This document shows, piece by piece, positions 1 to 10,087 of a stretch of DNA of 64,000 nt. The position numbers and the translations under genes are program-made. The notes beneath the pieces were generated by a model that saw only the letters and a program-made list of their open reading frames with translations, did no database searches and had not been told where the DNA came from. How positions within the stretch are numbered: the first letter of the stretch is position 1; every line of letters begins with the position of its first letter. Origin of the DNA: G963662905 sp963676415 (GTDB lineage Bacteria > Bacteroidota > Bacteroidia > Bacteroidales > WRLA01); contig OY781097.1 of NCBI GenBank assembly GCA_963676415.1, positions 744,001 through 808,000 of the forward strand, written 5' to 3'.

Positions 1-728
1 TCCCTCCTCCTTACAGCCACAGGCACCACCGAACCGTCCTCCATCAAGAGGCTGTACCCGTCTTTTTTAATGTATTTCTGAACAAATTTCATCTGCACCA
101 TATGTGAATTATGCACGCGGCAGAAAGGTTCATCCAACAATATTTCCGCATAATCGCCCATGGGACGGGAGGCGGTAATTTTACGTCTTCCTTTCAGGAA
201 AATATCCGTATAACTACCTGCTGCTTCCAATCTGATTATTGCCGAAATAGAAATAAACTCTGTTTCGCTTTGCGTATGCACAGCAATCTTTTCCGGTTTC
301 CCCTTCAGGGCTTCGTCAAAAAGGGATTTCAGGCAGGGATTGCCCGTAGATTGTTTTTTCTTCAATTCGGCCGCCCTTTTTAAGGCATTGACCAGCTCCT
401 GGATATCCACTGGTTTTAAAAGATAATCCAGCGCATAATATTTAAAAGCCCTGATGGCATATTGGTTATAAGCCGTAATAAAGATAAGTTGAAAATCCCT
501 GATACCTGCATAATCAAGCAGTTCAAAACCATTTCCGCCCGGCATCTCAATATCCAGTAAAACGATATCAGGATTTAGCTTTTTGATACTCTTCAGTCCT
601 TCCGGTACATTGGCTGCTTCACCGGCAACAGTAAATCCGGGACAAAATTTTTCAATGATCAGGCGCAGGTTGTCCCTGGCCACACGTTCATCATCGATGA
701 TTAAAATGCTTAAGTCCTTTGCAGTCAT
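1..728 (-). CDS. LytTR-family response regulator (3' end cut by window)
   Basis: This gene encodes a two-component response regulator with an N-terminal receiver domain and a C-terminal LytTR DNA-binding domain. Translating the minus strand from the ATG at 728 gives MTAKDLSILIIDDERVARDN, then VLLDIEMPGG with the phosphorylatable Asp, then FITAY and LLKPVD, the usual receiver landmarks. The second half (ISAIIRLEAAGSYTDIFL, then FCRVHNSHMVQM) is typical LytTR. The frame is open to the window edge and only about ten residues should be missing. The histidine kinase gene stops two bases before this ATG, so the pair is co-transcribed and the kinase is the likely partner. Its targets cannot be seen. 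Confidence 0.93.
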   Translation of the reverse strand, partial: MTAKDLSILIIDDERVARDNLRLIIEKFCPGFTVAGEAANVPEGLKSIKKLNPDIVLLDIEMPGGNGFELLDYAGIRDFQLIFITAYNQYAIRAFKYYALDYLLKPVDIQELVNALKRAAELKKKQSTGNPCLKSLFDEALKGKPEKIAVHTQSETEFISISAIIRLEAAGSYTDIFLKGRRKITASRPMGDYAEILLDEPFCRVHNSHMVQMKFVQKYIKKDGYSLLMEDGSVVPVAVRRR

Positions 729-730
729 AA

Positions 731-2566
731 TTAAACAATTTTTGGAAATTCGAGCTGCACAACAGTCCCTCTGGCTTCAGCACCTTCTTTCAAATCAATA
801 AAAGCCATCCGGAAGGGCTTTGCATAAATTTTGGACAATGCTTCCAAACGCTGCCGGCTGATGTCAATTCCCAGGGATTTTTTGTCTTTTTGCTCCTTAT
901 TCCTGATCTGCCATGAGCGCTCACGTCCTATTCCGTTATCACGGATTTCGCATTGCAATACATCATCTTTTATTTTGAAACTAATTTCCAGCAATCGCTG
1001 CCCTTCTTGTTTTGGAAGAAGTCCGTGCCATATTGCATTTTCGATAAAAGGCTGCAACAGCATAGAAGGGATTTTCAGGGATTGCGTCTGCAACTGTTCG
1101 TCCAGCTCCAATTTCCACTGAAAGCGCTCATCAAAACGCATGGCTTCCAGCTCAAGATATTTCTTAATAAAATCCACTTCCTGAGCAAAAGGCACCAGGT
1201 CTTCCAGCGAATTTTCGAGCGCGGTGCGCATCAGGCCGGAAAAACGGTTCAAATAGCGATTGGATGCCACAACATCGTTTTGAAGGATATGCTGCTGCAA
1301 ATGATTCAGGCTGTTAAAAATGAAATGCGGGTTCATTTGCATCCTTTTGAGCCGCTGCCGTAATTCCAGGTTTCGCTTACGGGTATTCAAACGGATAATT
1401 ATTATACTCAAAACGGTTATAAGCACAAGCAGTGAAAGAGCCAGCACAACATATGTCATACGCAGGTTACGAAGTTTATCTACCTCATGTTCCTGCAGCA
1501 ACAAACGGTTGCTCTGGCGCGTAAATGCCGCATTGGACCGCGCTTTCTCTATGGCAAAACGCACATCATTGTTATCACTTATCAGCGCCTCGCTGATGGT
1601 GCTATACGATTGATAATAGGTCAGTGCTTTTTGATAATCTCCGTCTTTTTGATAAAATGTGCTCTTGGCTTTCTTCATCCAGGCCACCATATCCATATAA
1701 TTATGTTTCTGGGCCAGATGTTCGCACGAATCAAAATATTGCCAGGCTTCCGTCATCCGGTTCATGCTGAAATACAATTGACCGATATTGCCCAGGCTGA
1801 CGCATGAACCATAGGAATCGCCAATTGCAGCACGGATCCCGATTGCTTTTTGCATATATAGAAATGCGCTGTCATCTTCCTTGAGGTAATAATAATCGCG
1901 TCCGATTTCATTATACAAACTGCCCAAAAGGCTTGAATCGCAATAGTCTTCCGCCTGAAGGTGCGCTTGAAGGGACTCTCGGTAATTTCCTGCGCTCCAA
2001 TACAAATTCCCTTTAATTTTCATGGCTTCTGCAATATTATTGGTATCCTTCAAATCTTTTGACATTTGCAAAAAAAGGTCACAGTATTTATGTGCCGAAT
2101 CCAACTCAGCCTGATTATGGAAAATCATGGCCAAACCACCATAGTTTATGCTCAAACGTTCCTGTGACAGAGACTTTGCGTTTTCTACATTTGCGCGAAA
2201 AAGGTTGCCTGCTTCAGGGTAATTGCCCAAAGAAAGCAAAATATAGGCTTTACATGTATTGAGGTGCAAAAGCTCCTGAAGGCTGCCGGCCGGACACGCC
2301 TGCAATTCTGCTTCTACAAGTTTAAGCGAAACGCTGTGCAAGCGCAGGCTGTCGAGCAGACGGTAAATCAATACTTTTTGCATGGAATCCGCCTTCAAAA
2401 ACCGCCCGTCGGATTCCATTTGCCCGATCAAAAGAACGACGGAATCTTTGGGCAATGCAGGATTAATGTCCATCTCAGGCAAAGCATCCCCATCCTGCGC
2501 CACGGATGCCGCAAAAAACAAAATCAAAATCAGCAGGAAAACGTATTTTGGCCCGTAGCGGTTCAT
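731..2566 (-). CDS. TPR-containing LytS-type sensor histidine kinase
   Basis: This is a membrane sensor kinase of the His_kinase (LytS/YehU) type. I start it at the Met of MNRYGPKYVFLLILILFFAA, which begins a signal peptide. A longer frame reaches 2602 but would overlap the upstream gene. The periplasmic half is a series of TPR-like helical repeats (residues about 50-350). It is followed by one membrane segment (VLALSLLVLITVLSIIIIRL) and the phosphoacceptor box MNPHFIFNSLNHLQ. The ATPase N-box is ENAIWHGLLPK and the G-box is DNGIGRERS. The adjoining LytTR regulator is the expected phosphorylation partner. The TPR sensor may respond to another protein rather than a small ligand, which is inference. 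Confidence 0.92.
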   Translation of the reverse strand: MNRYGPKYVFLLILILFFAASVAQDGDALPEMDINPALPKDSVVLLIGQMESDGRFLKADSMQKVLIYRLLDSLRLHSVSLKLVEAELQACPAGSLQELLHLNTCKAYILLSLGNYPEAGNLFRANVENAKSLSQERLSINYGGLAMIFHNQAELDSAHKYCDLFLQMSKDLKDTNNIAEAMKIKGNLYWSAGNYRESLQAHLQAEDYCDSSLLGSLYNEIGRDYYYLKEDDSAFLYMQKAIGIRAAIGDSYGSCVSLGNIGQLYFSMNRMTEAWQYFDSCEHLAQKHNYMDMVAWMKKAKSTFYQKDGDYQKALTYYQSYSTISEALISDNNDVRFAIEKARSNAAFTRQSNRLLLQEHEVDKLRNLRMTYVVLALSLLVLITVLSIIIIRLNTRKRNLELRQRLKRMQMNPHFIFNSLNHLQQHILQNDVVASNRYLNRFSGLMRTALENSLEDLVPFAQEVDFIKKYLELEAMRFDERFQWKLELDEQLQTQSLKIPSMLLQPFIENAIWHGLLPKQEGQRLLEISFKIKDDVLQCEIRDNGIGRERSWQIRNKEQKDKKSLGIDISRQRLEALSKIYAKPFRMAFIDLKEGAEARGTVVQLEFPKIV

Positions 2567-2576
2567 ATCCAAGCTT

Positions 2577-4508
2577 TTAATCCTCTTTTTCGCACCAGGC
2601 AACCACCATCATGGTAATATCATCCGATTGGGTAAAATCCTGCACATGACTGGCCAAAGCCTGATCCACTCCTTTTATCAGCGCTCTTGGATCTGCCGAG
2701 GAATTGCGCTTAAGTTCTGTCATAATTGCCTCTTCGCCAAATAGTTGATGCTGATCGTTTTCTGCTTCGCTTACTCCATCGGTATAAACAAAAAGCTTAT
2801 CACCTTTGTGGAATTTCATCGAAAATTCAGGATAATCAAAATCTTCATCCAAACCTACCGGTAATGACGGGCGATCGTGCAAAATCTCAGGCTCTGCTTT
2901 GCTGCGGATGAGTACCGGTGGGTTATGTCCTGCATTGGTGTATGTAATTTTGCCTGTATCCAGATCGAGTATGCCGAGGAAGAAAGTCACAAACATACAG
3001 GAATCGTTATTGGCACTCAGGGATTTATTGAGCAATTTCACAATACCTGAGGGATTTTTATGCTTGTCCGCGATGGAGCGAAGCAAAGTACGCGTTACAG
3101 CCATAAAAAGCGATGCAGGAACACCTTTGCCCGAAACATCGCCAATGGCAAAGCAAAAACGCCTGTCGTCGATCAGGAAGAAATCGTACATATCGCCACC
3201 CACCTCTTTGGCCGATTTCAATTCAGCAAAAAGATCAATTTGTGGCAAATCGGGGAAAGGCGGGAAGCTTTGCGGGATCATCGACATTTGGATATCGCGG
3301 GCAATGCGCAGCTCGCTTTCAATTTTTTCTTTGGCCGCGGTGGTTTGCGTAAGGTTGGAGATATATTCCGATAGCTGATCCTGCATATAAGCCATTGCAT
3401 CGCGCAGCTGCTTCAGTTCATCTTTGCGCTTTAGTTCAGGCAATTCTGCTTTAAAATTCCCCCCGGCAATTTCATGGGCCGAATTGGCTATGGCCACCAG
3501 CGGACGCCCCAGTTGCCTGATGGAGCGGAGGGTCAGAACCGTCAGGAATATCAGGCCCAAAACAATTACAGCAATCAATAGCCTGTTCATATCGTGCAGC
3601 TCTGCAAACATTTCTTTATTGGGATATACGACGGCCATTGAAAGCATCCCAGTAGGCAAAACCGTGTAAAATATCCAGCTATCGGGGCGGCCTTTCAGGT
3701 TGTAGGGACAAAAACCGCTTTTGCCCTGCCGCAGCTCACGCCCGATTTCGCGCAACAAAGGCTCATCCTGGTTTACCGCATAAGAATAAATACTTTCGTT
3801 CATAACCACATCCGGATTGGGATGCGCCAGAGCCATACCATTGCGCGAAAGCACCATCGCATAACCCGACTCAAAAATGCGTGTTTCATGCACCAGGCCG
3901 GCAAGCCAGTCGAGGTCAATATCCACTACCGCCACGCCGGCACAAATACTGTCGGCGCCATTTGTGCGGAAGAAAGGCACGGAATAAGACGACATCAACT
4001 TATTGCCGCCACCCAGATCATAATACGGCTCCGACCAATAAGGCTTTCCTGTAAGCACCGGCACCTGATACCAGTCCATAAGGTGATATTCGTAATCCGG
4101 GCCGCCGAGGTAAGTGCGCGCCAGGGTATCGCCCGAGCGATGCACAAAAGGCATAAAATATTTCCCCTGCCCGGCAACAGCACCGGGCTCAAAAGCCACA
4201 CAAACACCAAAAACATCGGGATTATAAGCCAAAGTCCGCTCCAGCAAATCCATAATGGAATCGGCAGGGATCAAGCCCATTTCGAGGCAGGAGACCAGCA
4301 TTTCGGGAATCTCCTGCATAGGCAATAATTTGGCAGCAATGCGCCCCTCAATATTACCGGCCATCTTGCGGGCATTATCCTCAGCAGCAGCAGAGATAAT
4401 TTCGCGGGAGAAGAAATAATAGGTTACAAAAGTGAGGACAAAAAGGCTGAGCGTGATGTATAAAACGCGCAAAGCAATGCGAAAAGAAAGGCTGTTTTTG
4501 TTAATCAT
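2577..4508 (-). CDS. Membrane SpoIIE/PP2C-type serine phosphatase with Cache-like sensor and HAMP
   Basis: The product is a membrane-anchored PPM/SpoIIE-like protein phosphatase. The start MINKNSLSFRIALRVLYITL overlaps the stop of the upstream gene by 8 bp (CATGATTAA on the minus strand). Two membrane segments (about residues 12-35 and 300-325) enclose a periplasmic dCache-like sensor with the segment WYQVPVLTGKPYWSEPYYD. A HAMP linker follows, then the phosphatase domain with VGGDMYDFF, FAIGDVSGKGVPASLFM, NAGHNPP and VYTDGVSEAEN carrying the metal-binding acidic residues. Such proteins usually act on an anti-sigma-factor antagonist, but no STAS or anti-sigma gene lies in view. It sits between a solute-binding protein gene and a kinase gene in one operon. 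Confidence 0.92.
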   Translation of the reverse strand: MINKNSLSFRIALRVLYITLSLFVLTFVTYYFFSREIISAAAEDNARKMAGNIEGRIAAKLLPMQEIPEMLVSCLEMGLIPADSIMDLLERTLAYNPDVFGVCVAFEPGAVAGQGKYFMPFVHRSGDTLARTYLGGPDYEYHLMDWYQVPVLTGKPYWSEPYYDLGGGNKLMSSYSVPFFRTNGADSICAGVAVVDIDLDWLAGLVHETRIFESGYAMVLSRNGMALAHPNPDVVMNESIYSYAVNQDEPLLREIGRELRQGKSGFCPYNLKGRPDSWIFYTVLPTGMLSMAVVYPNKEMFAELHDMNRLLIAVIVLGLIFLTVLTLRSIRQLGRPLVAIANSAHEIAGGNFKAELPELKRKDELKQLRDAMAYMQDQLSEYISNLTQTTAAKEKIESELRIARDIQMSMIPQSFPPFPDLPQIDLFAELKSAKEVGGDMYDFFLIDDRRFCFAIGDVSGKGVPASLFMAVTRTLLRSIADKHKNPSGIVKLLNKSLSANNDSCMFVTFFLGILDLDTGKITYTNAGHNPPVLIRSKAEPEILHDRPSLPVGLDEDFDYPEFSMKFHKGDKLFVYTDGVSEAENDQHQLFGEEAIMTELKRNSSADPRALIKGVDQALASHVQDFTQSDDITMMVVAWCEKED

Positions 4509-5496
4509 GGCGCTCCGGTTTTTGAGGTTCCTGAACAAGCGGACGGGCAAAATCATCATATTTCAGGCGTGTATGCGGCACCCTGTCCGGGGCAAACTCA
4601 AGCACTTCCAGCGCTTTATCAAAATCTTCCTCTGATAAAACAGCATCTTTGGGCATATGGGCATCAAAAGCCTGAACCTCCAGAATACGGTCGAGCATCC
4701 AGCTTTGATGAGCTTTATTGGCTTCAATTTTGGCTTCAAACATCAGGCGCAAAACCTCATCCAAAGCTTCCGCCTTATGCTGGGCTGCATATTGCCATCC
4801 GCGGATGCTGGCTTCGGCAAAAGCTTTCAGCTCCTGCCGACGTTTAGTAAATGTTTCTTCCATTACATACAAACCGTCTTCGGGCACATCAAAATCATAC
4901 TCTGACAAATAAAAGGCATTCATTTCATCGAGGTTGATGCCGCTCAGGTAAATCTGATCGTATTCATTATACCACATAACCGTCATCAGGTCGATGCCGT
5001 CCATCAAAAACAGGTTTACCGACGACATAATAGGTACCCACTCTACATCAAAGCCATGGGTTTGAACAAGCGCATTGGGGACCTCTTCAAAACCACTTTT
5101 CCAGATGCCGATTTTCTTTCCGTCGAGATCATCAAGGGATTCGATGCCTTTTCCTTTTTTGGCCACAAACATAATGGCCGAATGCTCAGATATCTGCGCA
5201 ATATTCACAATATCAAGCCCTTCAAGACGCTTTTCGATGGCCGTAATCAGAAAAAGGCTCGCAATATCGGCTTTGCCATTTTGCAGATATTCGACTGCAT
5301 TGACCGTTGCAGGCGGATGGATGATATCCACATTAAGGCCGGCATCCTTGTAAAAGCCCATTTTCTGCGCCATATAATAACCGGCAAACTGCGCCTGTGG
5401 CAGCCAGTGTGTGGAAAAAACCAGCTTTTTCTGCGCGCTGATACTGCCCGAAAGCCAAAAGGACAAGAATAAAAAAATCAAAAACTTTCTGCTCAT
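4501..5496 (-). CDS. NMT1/THI5-like periplasmic substrate-binding protein
   Basis: This is a secreted solute-binding protein of the NMT1/THI5 (ABC transporter, SsuA/ThiY-like) fold. I use the ATG at 5496, which begins a clear signal peptide (MSRKFLIFLFLSFWLSGSIS, cleavage near AQ). The upstream 67 codons of the open frame look non-coding. Family hallmarks are STHWLPQAQFAGYYMAQKMG, the repeated lobe motif NGKADIAS, and LDDLDGKKIGIWKSGFEE. No permease or ATPase gene adjoins it. It starts an operon with a SpoIIE phosphatase, a sensor kinase and a LytTR regulator, so it may serve ligand sensing rather than uptake. That role is inference. Confidence 0.88.
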   Translation of the reverse strand: MSRKFLIFLFLSFWLSGSISAQKKLVFSTHWLPQAQFAGYYMAQKMGFYKDAGLNVDIIHPPATVNAVEYLQNGKADIASLFLITAIEKRLEGLDIVNIAQISEHSAIMFVAKKGKGIESLDDLDGKKIGIWKSGFEEVPNALVQTHGFDVEWVPIMSSVNLFLMDGIDLMTVMWYNEYDQIYLSGINLDEMNAFYLSEYDFDVPEDGLYVMEETFTKRRQELKAFAEASIRGWQYAAQHKAEALDEVLRLMFEAKIEANKAHQSWMLDRILEVQAFDAHMPKDAVLSEEDFDKALEVLEFAPDRVPHTRLKYDDFARPLVQEPQKPERHD

Positions 5497-5786
5497 GGAT
5501 GATGGATTAGGGAAAACCAATGAAATGCTCAAGCTGCCAACAAATTTAGGCTTTATTGATGGAAAGGGCAAGGGATGAAAATTTAAAAACCGATGCTTTA
5601 TCCCAAGCCGGCTTGCGGACAACAAAAGACAGGCATCGAACAGGAAGGGATGTATTTGTATGAGACGCCCTGGGTATTTTTTGTTTTGCCACTGCATCAG
5701 CGGTTATTTCAATTCGCGAATTGCGCATTGCAGTATTGTTATTGTTAATAATGGCAGGGTTTGAAGTATTGGGTTCATTAGTTTTG
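5497..5786. other. Spacer between the operon start and the CRISPR array end
   Basis: I see no supportable gene here. It should hold the promoter of the leftward operon and any end signal of the CRISPR transcript. An 81-codon minus-strand frame (5546-5791) has a composition unlike its neighbours and runs into the degenerate end repeat, so I do not call it. Confidence 0.5.
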
Positions 5787-5815
5787 AGCATATTAATCTT
5801 GGTCTGATTGGAAAG
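5787..5815 (-). repeat. Degenerate leader-distal CRISPR repeat
   Basis: The plus strand keeps CTTGGTCTGATTGG of the repeat core, but both ends have diverged (GAGCATATTAAT in place of the usual left part, GAAAG in place of GGAG). The next intact repeat begins at 5925, leaving about 109 bp instead of the usual 36 bp. A decayed terminal repeat marks the old, leader-distal end of an array, so this supports a leader at the opposite (15.9 kb) end. Confidence 0.8.
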
Positions 5816-6019
5816 ACCTTCGCTTTATATTCCTGCAAGCGGTCATTTACTCGCACTCAGGGCCAATATTTTGGCGTGCTCGTGAATCCAAAGCCCGGCG
5901 CGTTCATTCTGCAGTGGGCTTTGGATTTCAATTCCTCTTGGTCTGATTGGGAGCTTTTTTTTCCTTAAGCCAGTTATTATGACTATCGCAATTTCAATTC
6001 CTCTTGGTCTGATTGGGAG

Positions 6020-6120
6020 TCCCAATGCGTATAAGTCCTTTAAGCGCTCCCACATATTTCAATTCCTCTTGGTCTGATTGGGAGTCCCAATGCGTATAAG
6101 TCCTTTAAGCGCTCCCACAT
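6020..6120. repeat. Tandem duplicate spacer near the old end of the array
   Basis: The spacers at 6020-6055 and 6085-6120 are identical (both start TCCCAATGCG and end CTCCCACAT). A unit of one spacer plus one repeat has been duplicated head to tail, probably by slippage or unequal recombination between repeats. Confidence 0.95.
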
Positions 6121-7776
6121 ATTTCAATTCCTCTTGGTCTGATTGGGAGGGGATGTTTTTCCTGCTCTTCAATGAAAAGTTTTTTATTTCAATTCCTCTT
6201 GGTCTGATTGGGAGATTGAATCCTGATTTAGATTCAGAGCAAAATGATGGATTTCAATTCCTCTTGGTCTGATTGGGAGTATTCCACTTCCTTGTCAGGT
6301 ACTCCGTAGCTTTTAATTTCAATTCCTCTTGGTCTGATTGGGAGGTTACCAGATTGGGTGTACATTTTAATTAAATCCAAATTTCAATTCCTCTTGGTCT
6401 GATTGGGAGAATCGGCTGAAAAACATATCGGTTATGCGCTTCGGAATTTCAATTCCTCTTGGTCTGATTGGGAGCGTTGCTTTTATTCCTTCCAAAATAC
6501 TTGCTTTTTGATTTCAATTCCTCTTGGTCTGATTGGGAGCCTCTTGCAGAAGGTGACACCTTCAAAGAAATACATATTTCAATTCCTCTTGGTCTGATTG
6601 GGAGTCAACTCCCTGGAACTGGCTGCACGGATTTGATCTCATTTCAATTCCTCTTGGTCTGATTGGGAGTAATGACATTTGGCATAAAGCGCAATGGTTG
6701 TTCAGATTTCAATTCCTCTTGGTCTGATTGGGAGAGGTGCTGTTGCTTTAGGTGATAAAGTAATTGCTTCATTTCAATTCCTCTTGGTCTGATTGGGAGA
6801 TTAGGGTTATTGCTTTTTTCATTGTTTGTTTTTATATTTCAATTCCTCTTGGTCTGATTGGGAGTACCGGCCAGATGGCTGCACTTTTGGCCGATTCGAT
6901 ATTTCAATTCCTCTTGGTCTGATTGGGAGACAGCAACCCCGATATGAGTGCCGTTCCCGACCCATATTTCAATTCCTCTTGGTCTGATTGGGAGTTTCAA
7001 TTTCTGAATCCTGAGAAAACAAAAAACGGGATTTCAATTCCTCTTGGTCTGATTGGGAGCAGGTGCCGGCCACTATAAAATAACCGTTATTTTAAATTTC
7101 AATTCCTCTTGGTCTGATTGGGAGTGGGTTGAATCCCCCAGAACCAGATCGCCACGCTCGAATTTCAATTCCTCTTGGTCTGATTGGGAGCAACTGATAA
7201 TAATTTCCGAAGTTATCAGAATGATATTTCAATTCCTCTTGGTCTGATTGGGAGACGGCTTCGATGATGATGCTTTTGGCGCAATTGCGAATTTCAATTC
7301 CTCTTGGTCTGATTGGGAGCTTTTTCAGATTTTGATCTTTCTTTTTATTTATTTTATTTCAATTCCTCTTGGTCTGATTGGGAGTACGCCAAATTGGCCG
7401 ACGCTGTTATATCTTTTATTCATTTCAATTCCTCTTGGTCTGATTGGGAGGCAGCAATTGCATTTCAAAGTTTATTTGCTTCGCCGATTTCAATTCCTCT
7501 TGGTCTGATTGGGAGACGCAAATGCCTGCTGTTTTATCCGAAAATTTTTTTAATTTCAATTCCTCTTGGTCTGATTGGGAGAATCCTATCGCAAATTGCG
7601 CTTTTAATGTCTCTCATATTTCAATTCCTCTTGGTCTGATTGGGAGCACTAAAGACAAAGCCGAAAAAGCCACAGGCATAAAATTTCAATTCCTCTTGGT
7701 CTGATTGGGAGAACTATCTATGATAGAGGAAGCGGCACACCCACAAAATTTCAATTCCTCTTGGTCTGATTGGGAG

Positions 7777-8073
7777 TGGGTTGAATCCCCCAGAACCAGA
7801 TCGCCACGCTCGAATTTCAATTCCTCTTGGTCTGATTGGGAGCAACTGATAATAATTTCCGAAGTTATCAGAATGATATTTCAATTCCTCTTGGTCTGAT
7901 TGGGAGACGGCTTCGATGATGATGCTTTTGGCGCAATTGCGAATTTCAATTCCTCTTGGTCTGATTGGGAGCTTTTTCAGATTTTGATCTTTCTTTTTAT
8001 TTATTTTATTTCAATTCCTCTTGGTCTGATTGGGAGTACGCCAAATTGGCCGACGCTGTTATATCTTTTATTC
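7777..8073. repeat. Second copy of a five-spacer block (first copy 7125-7421)
   Basis: Five consecutive spacers recur in the same order. They begin TGGGTTGAATCC, CAACTGATAATA, ACGGCTTCGATG, CTTTTTCAGATT and TACGCCAAATTG. The copies are 652 bp apart, and the unusual unit lengths (66, 64, 65, 65, 66) are also kept. This shows segmental duplication of array DNA rather than repeated acquisition. Confidence 0.97.
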
Positions 8074-8555
8074 ATTTCAATTCCTCTTGGTCTGATTGGG
8101 AGACAGCTGGCTATTCCGTTGATGCAGTTTTGGACGAATTTCAATTCCTCTTGGTCTGATTGGGAGTTTTGATGCAGTGCTGAATGATGGAACATTTTCC
8201 AGATTTCAATTCCTCTTGGTCTGATTGGGAGCCTTTGGCCATCTCGCGCCTCAATTGGCGTTTCTCCATTTCAATTCCTCTTGGTCTGATTGGGAGCGCC
8301 TTTAAAGAGGAATTCGGTGTGGACCTTGACGAATTTCAATTCCTCTTGGTCTGATTGGGAGATACCCTGATTATGATGAACTCTCATTTGCCAGCGAATT
8401 TCAATTCCTCTTGGTCTGATTGGGAGCAGCTAAAAGCTTTTGAGCTTAGCGAGGATTGCGACATTTCAATTCCTCTTGGTCTGATTGGGAGGTGTACAGT
8501 TCCTTTGTGGCTTTGGCACAAAAGCCATTTCAATTCCTCTTGGTCTGATTGGGAG

Positions 8556-8656
8556 ATTAGGGTTATTGCTTTTTTCATTGTTTGTTTTTATATTTCAATT
8601 CCTCTTGGTCTGATTGGGAGTACCGGCCAGATGGCTGCACTTTTGGCCGATTCGAT
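8556..8656. repeat. Second copy of a two-spacer block (first copy 6800-6900)
   Basis: Two adjacent spacers (starting ATTAGGGTTATT and TACCGGCCAGAT) occur at 6800-6835/6865-6900 and again here, 1756 bp away. The order is preserved, so a second block duplication is the simplest reading. Confidence 0.95.
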
Positions 8657-9987
8657 ATTTCAATTCCTCTTGGTCTGATTGGGAGAAGTGTATTTTTTAA
8701 GGCAATGCGAAATGAATTTCATTTCAATTCCTCTTGGTCTGATTGGGAGCAAAACCAACGCAATGCCCAGATTAACAATTCAACAATTTCAATTCCTCTT
8801 GGTCTGATTGGGAGTGTTCGGAATGCGGCTTCACGTCGAATTGCAAAGTCATTTCAATTCCTCTTGGTCTGATTGGGAGGCGGGATTGCTCCCGGTCAAG
8901 GTGCTGGATGAAAGTAATTTCAATTCCTCTTGGTCTGATTGGGAGAAAAAATTGCAACGGCATGTTTACACATATAGGAATTATTTCAATTCCTCTTGGT
9001 CTGATTGGGAGCTGATAACCAAAGCTTTCAGAGGCCAGACTTTCACCATTTCAATTCCTCTTGGTCTGATTGGGAGACTTCTATATTTTTTTAGATATTC
9101 TTAGACATTTTTATTTCAATTCCTCTTGGCCTGATTGGGAGTTGCATCAGGCTTTCAAATTTATGACGAGTTTACTTTATTTCAATTCCTCTTGGTCTGA
9201 TTGGGAGAAGCAAAAAATTTTAAACCACGAAATTTAGTTAAAAGATTTCAATTCCTCTTGGTCTGATTGGGAGTTGCAGGCTTTTTCCGCTTTCTTTTCT
9301 CCTTCCTGCATTTCAATTCCTCTTGGTCTGATTGGGAGATGTGTCATGTGATCCATTATTTTCTCAAAAGATTTTATTTCAATTCCTCTTGGTCTGATTG
9401 GGAGTCTACGCGAGCGAATGATAGGGACGCACTTCTCCGGATTTCAATTCCTCTTGGTCTGATTGGGAGTTGTCACATACTTCTCAATTGCAGCGCTCAG
9501 CCCTTATTTCAATTCCTCTTGGTCTGATTGGGAGTTGCTTGTTAAGTTTAAGTTGAGCCCCTGGTAGTGCATTTCAATTCCTCTTGGTCTGATTGGGAGA
9601 CAACCGAAAAAAATACAACCGCCGCCGCTCTTCGCATTTCAATTCCTCTTGGTCTGATTGGGAGTTTCATCAGTCGATAATTTTATTTTTGTTTGAATTG
9701 CATTTCAATTCCTCTTGGTCTGATTGGGAGTTGGAATGGATTATGATGAAGATGATTATGTATCGCATTTCAATTCCTCTTGGTCTGATTGGGAGGATAG
9801 GACTTGACATATTTGCTAATGATCTCTTAAATTTCAATTCCTCTTGGTCTGATTGGGAGCAAAATGGACGGCGACCTCAAGGGCGCTGTGGTAAATTTCA
9901 ATTCCTCTTGGTCTGATTGGGAGCATCATCCTGCTCGGCAAGAGCTTCATTGAATCCAATTTCAATTCCTCTTGGTCTGATTGGGAG

Positions 9988-10087
9988 GCGGCAAGCTCAT
10001 CTGGGATTACATCATCAAGCCCATTTCAATTCCTCTTGGTCTGATTGGGAGGGCGGCAAGCTCATCTGGGATTACATCATCAAGCCC
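9988..10087. repeat. Adjacent spacers differing only by one terminal base
   Basis: The spacer at 9988-10022 is 35 nt. The spacer at 10052-10087 is the same sequence with one extra G at its left end, which is the 3' end of the spacer in crRNA orientation. The PAM-proximal end is therefore shared and only the ruler end differs. Confidence 0.93.

Noticed and set aside
5546..5791. 81-codon minus-strand frame before the array.
   Set aside because: Asn/Ser-rich with no recognisable domain, and it begins inside the degenerate repeat.
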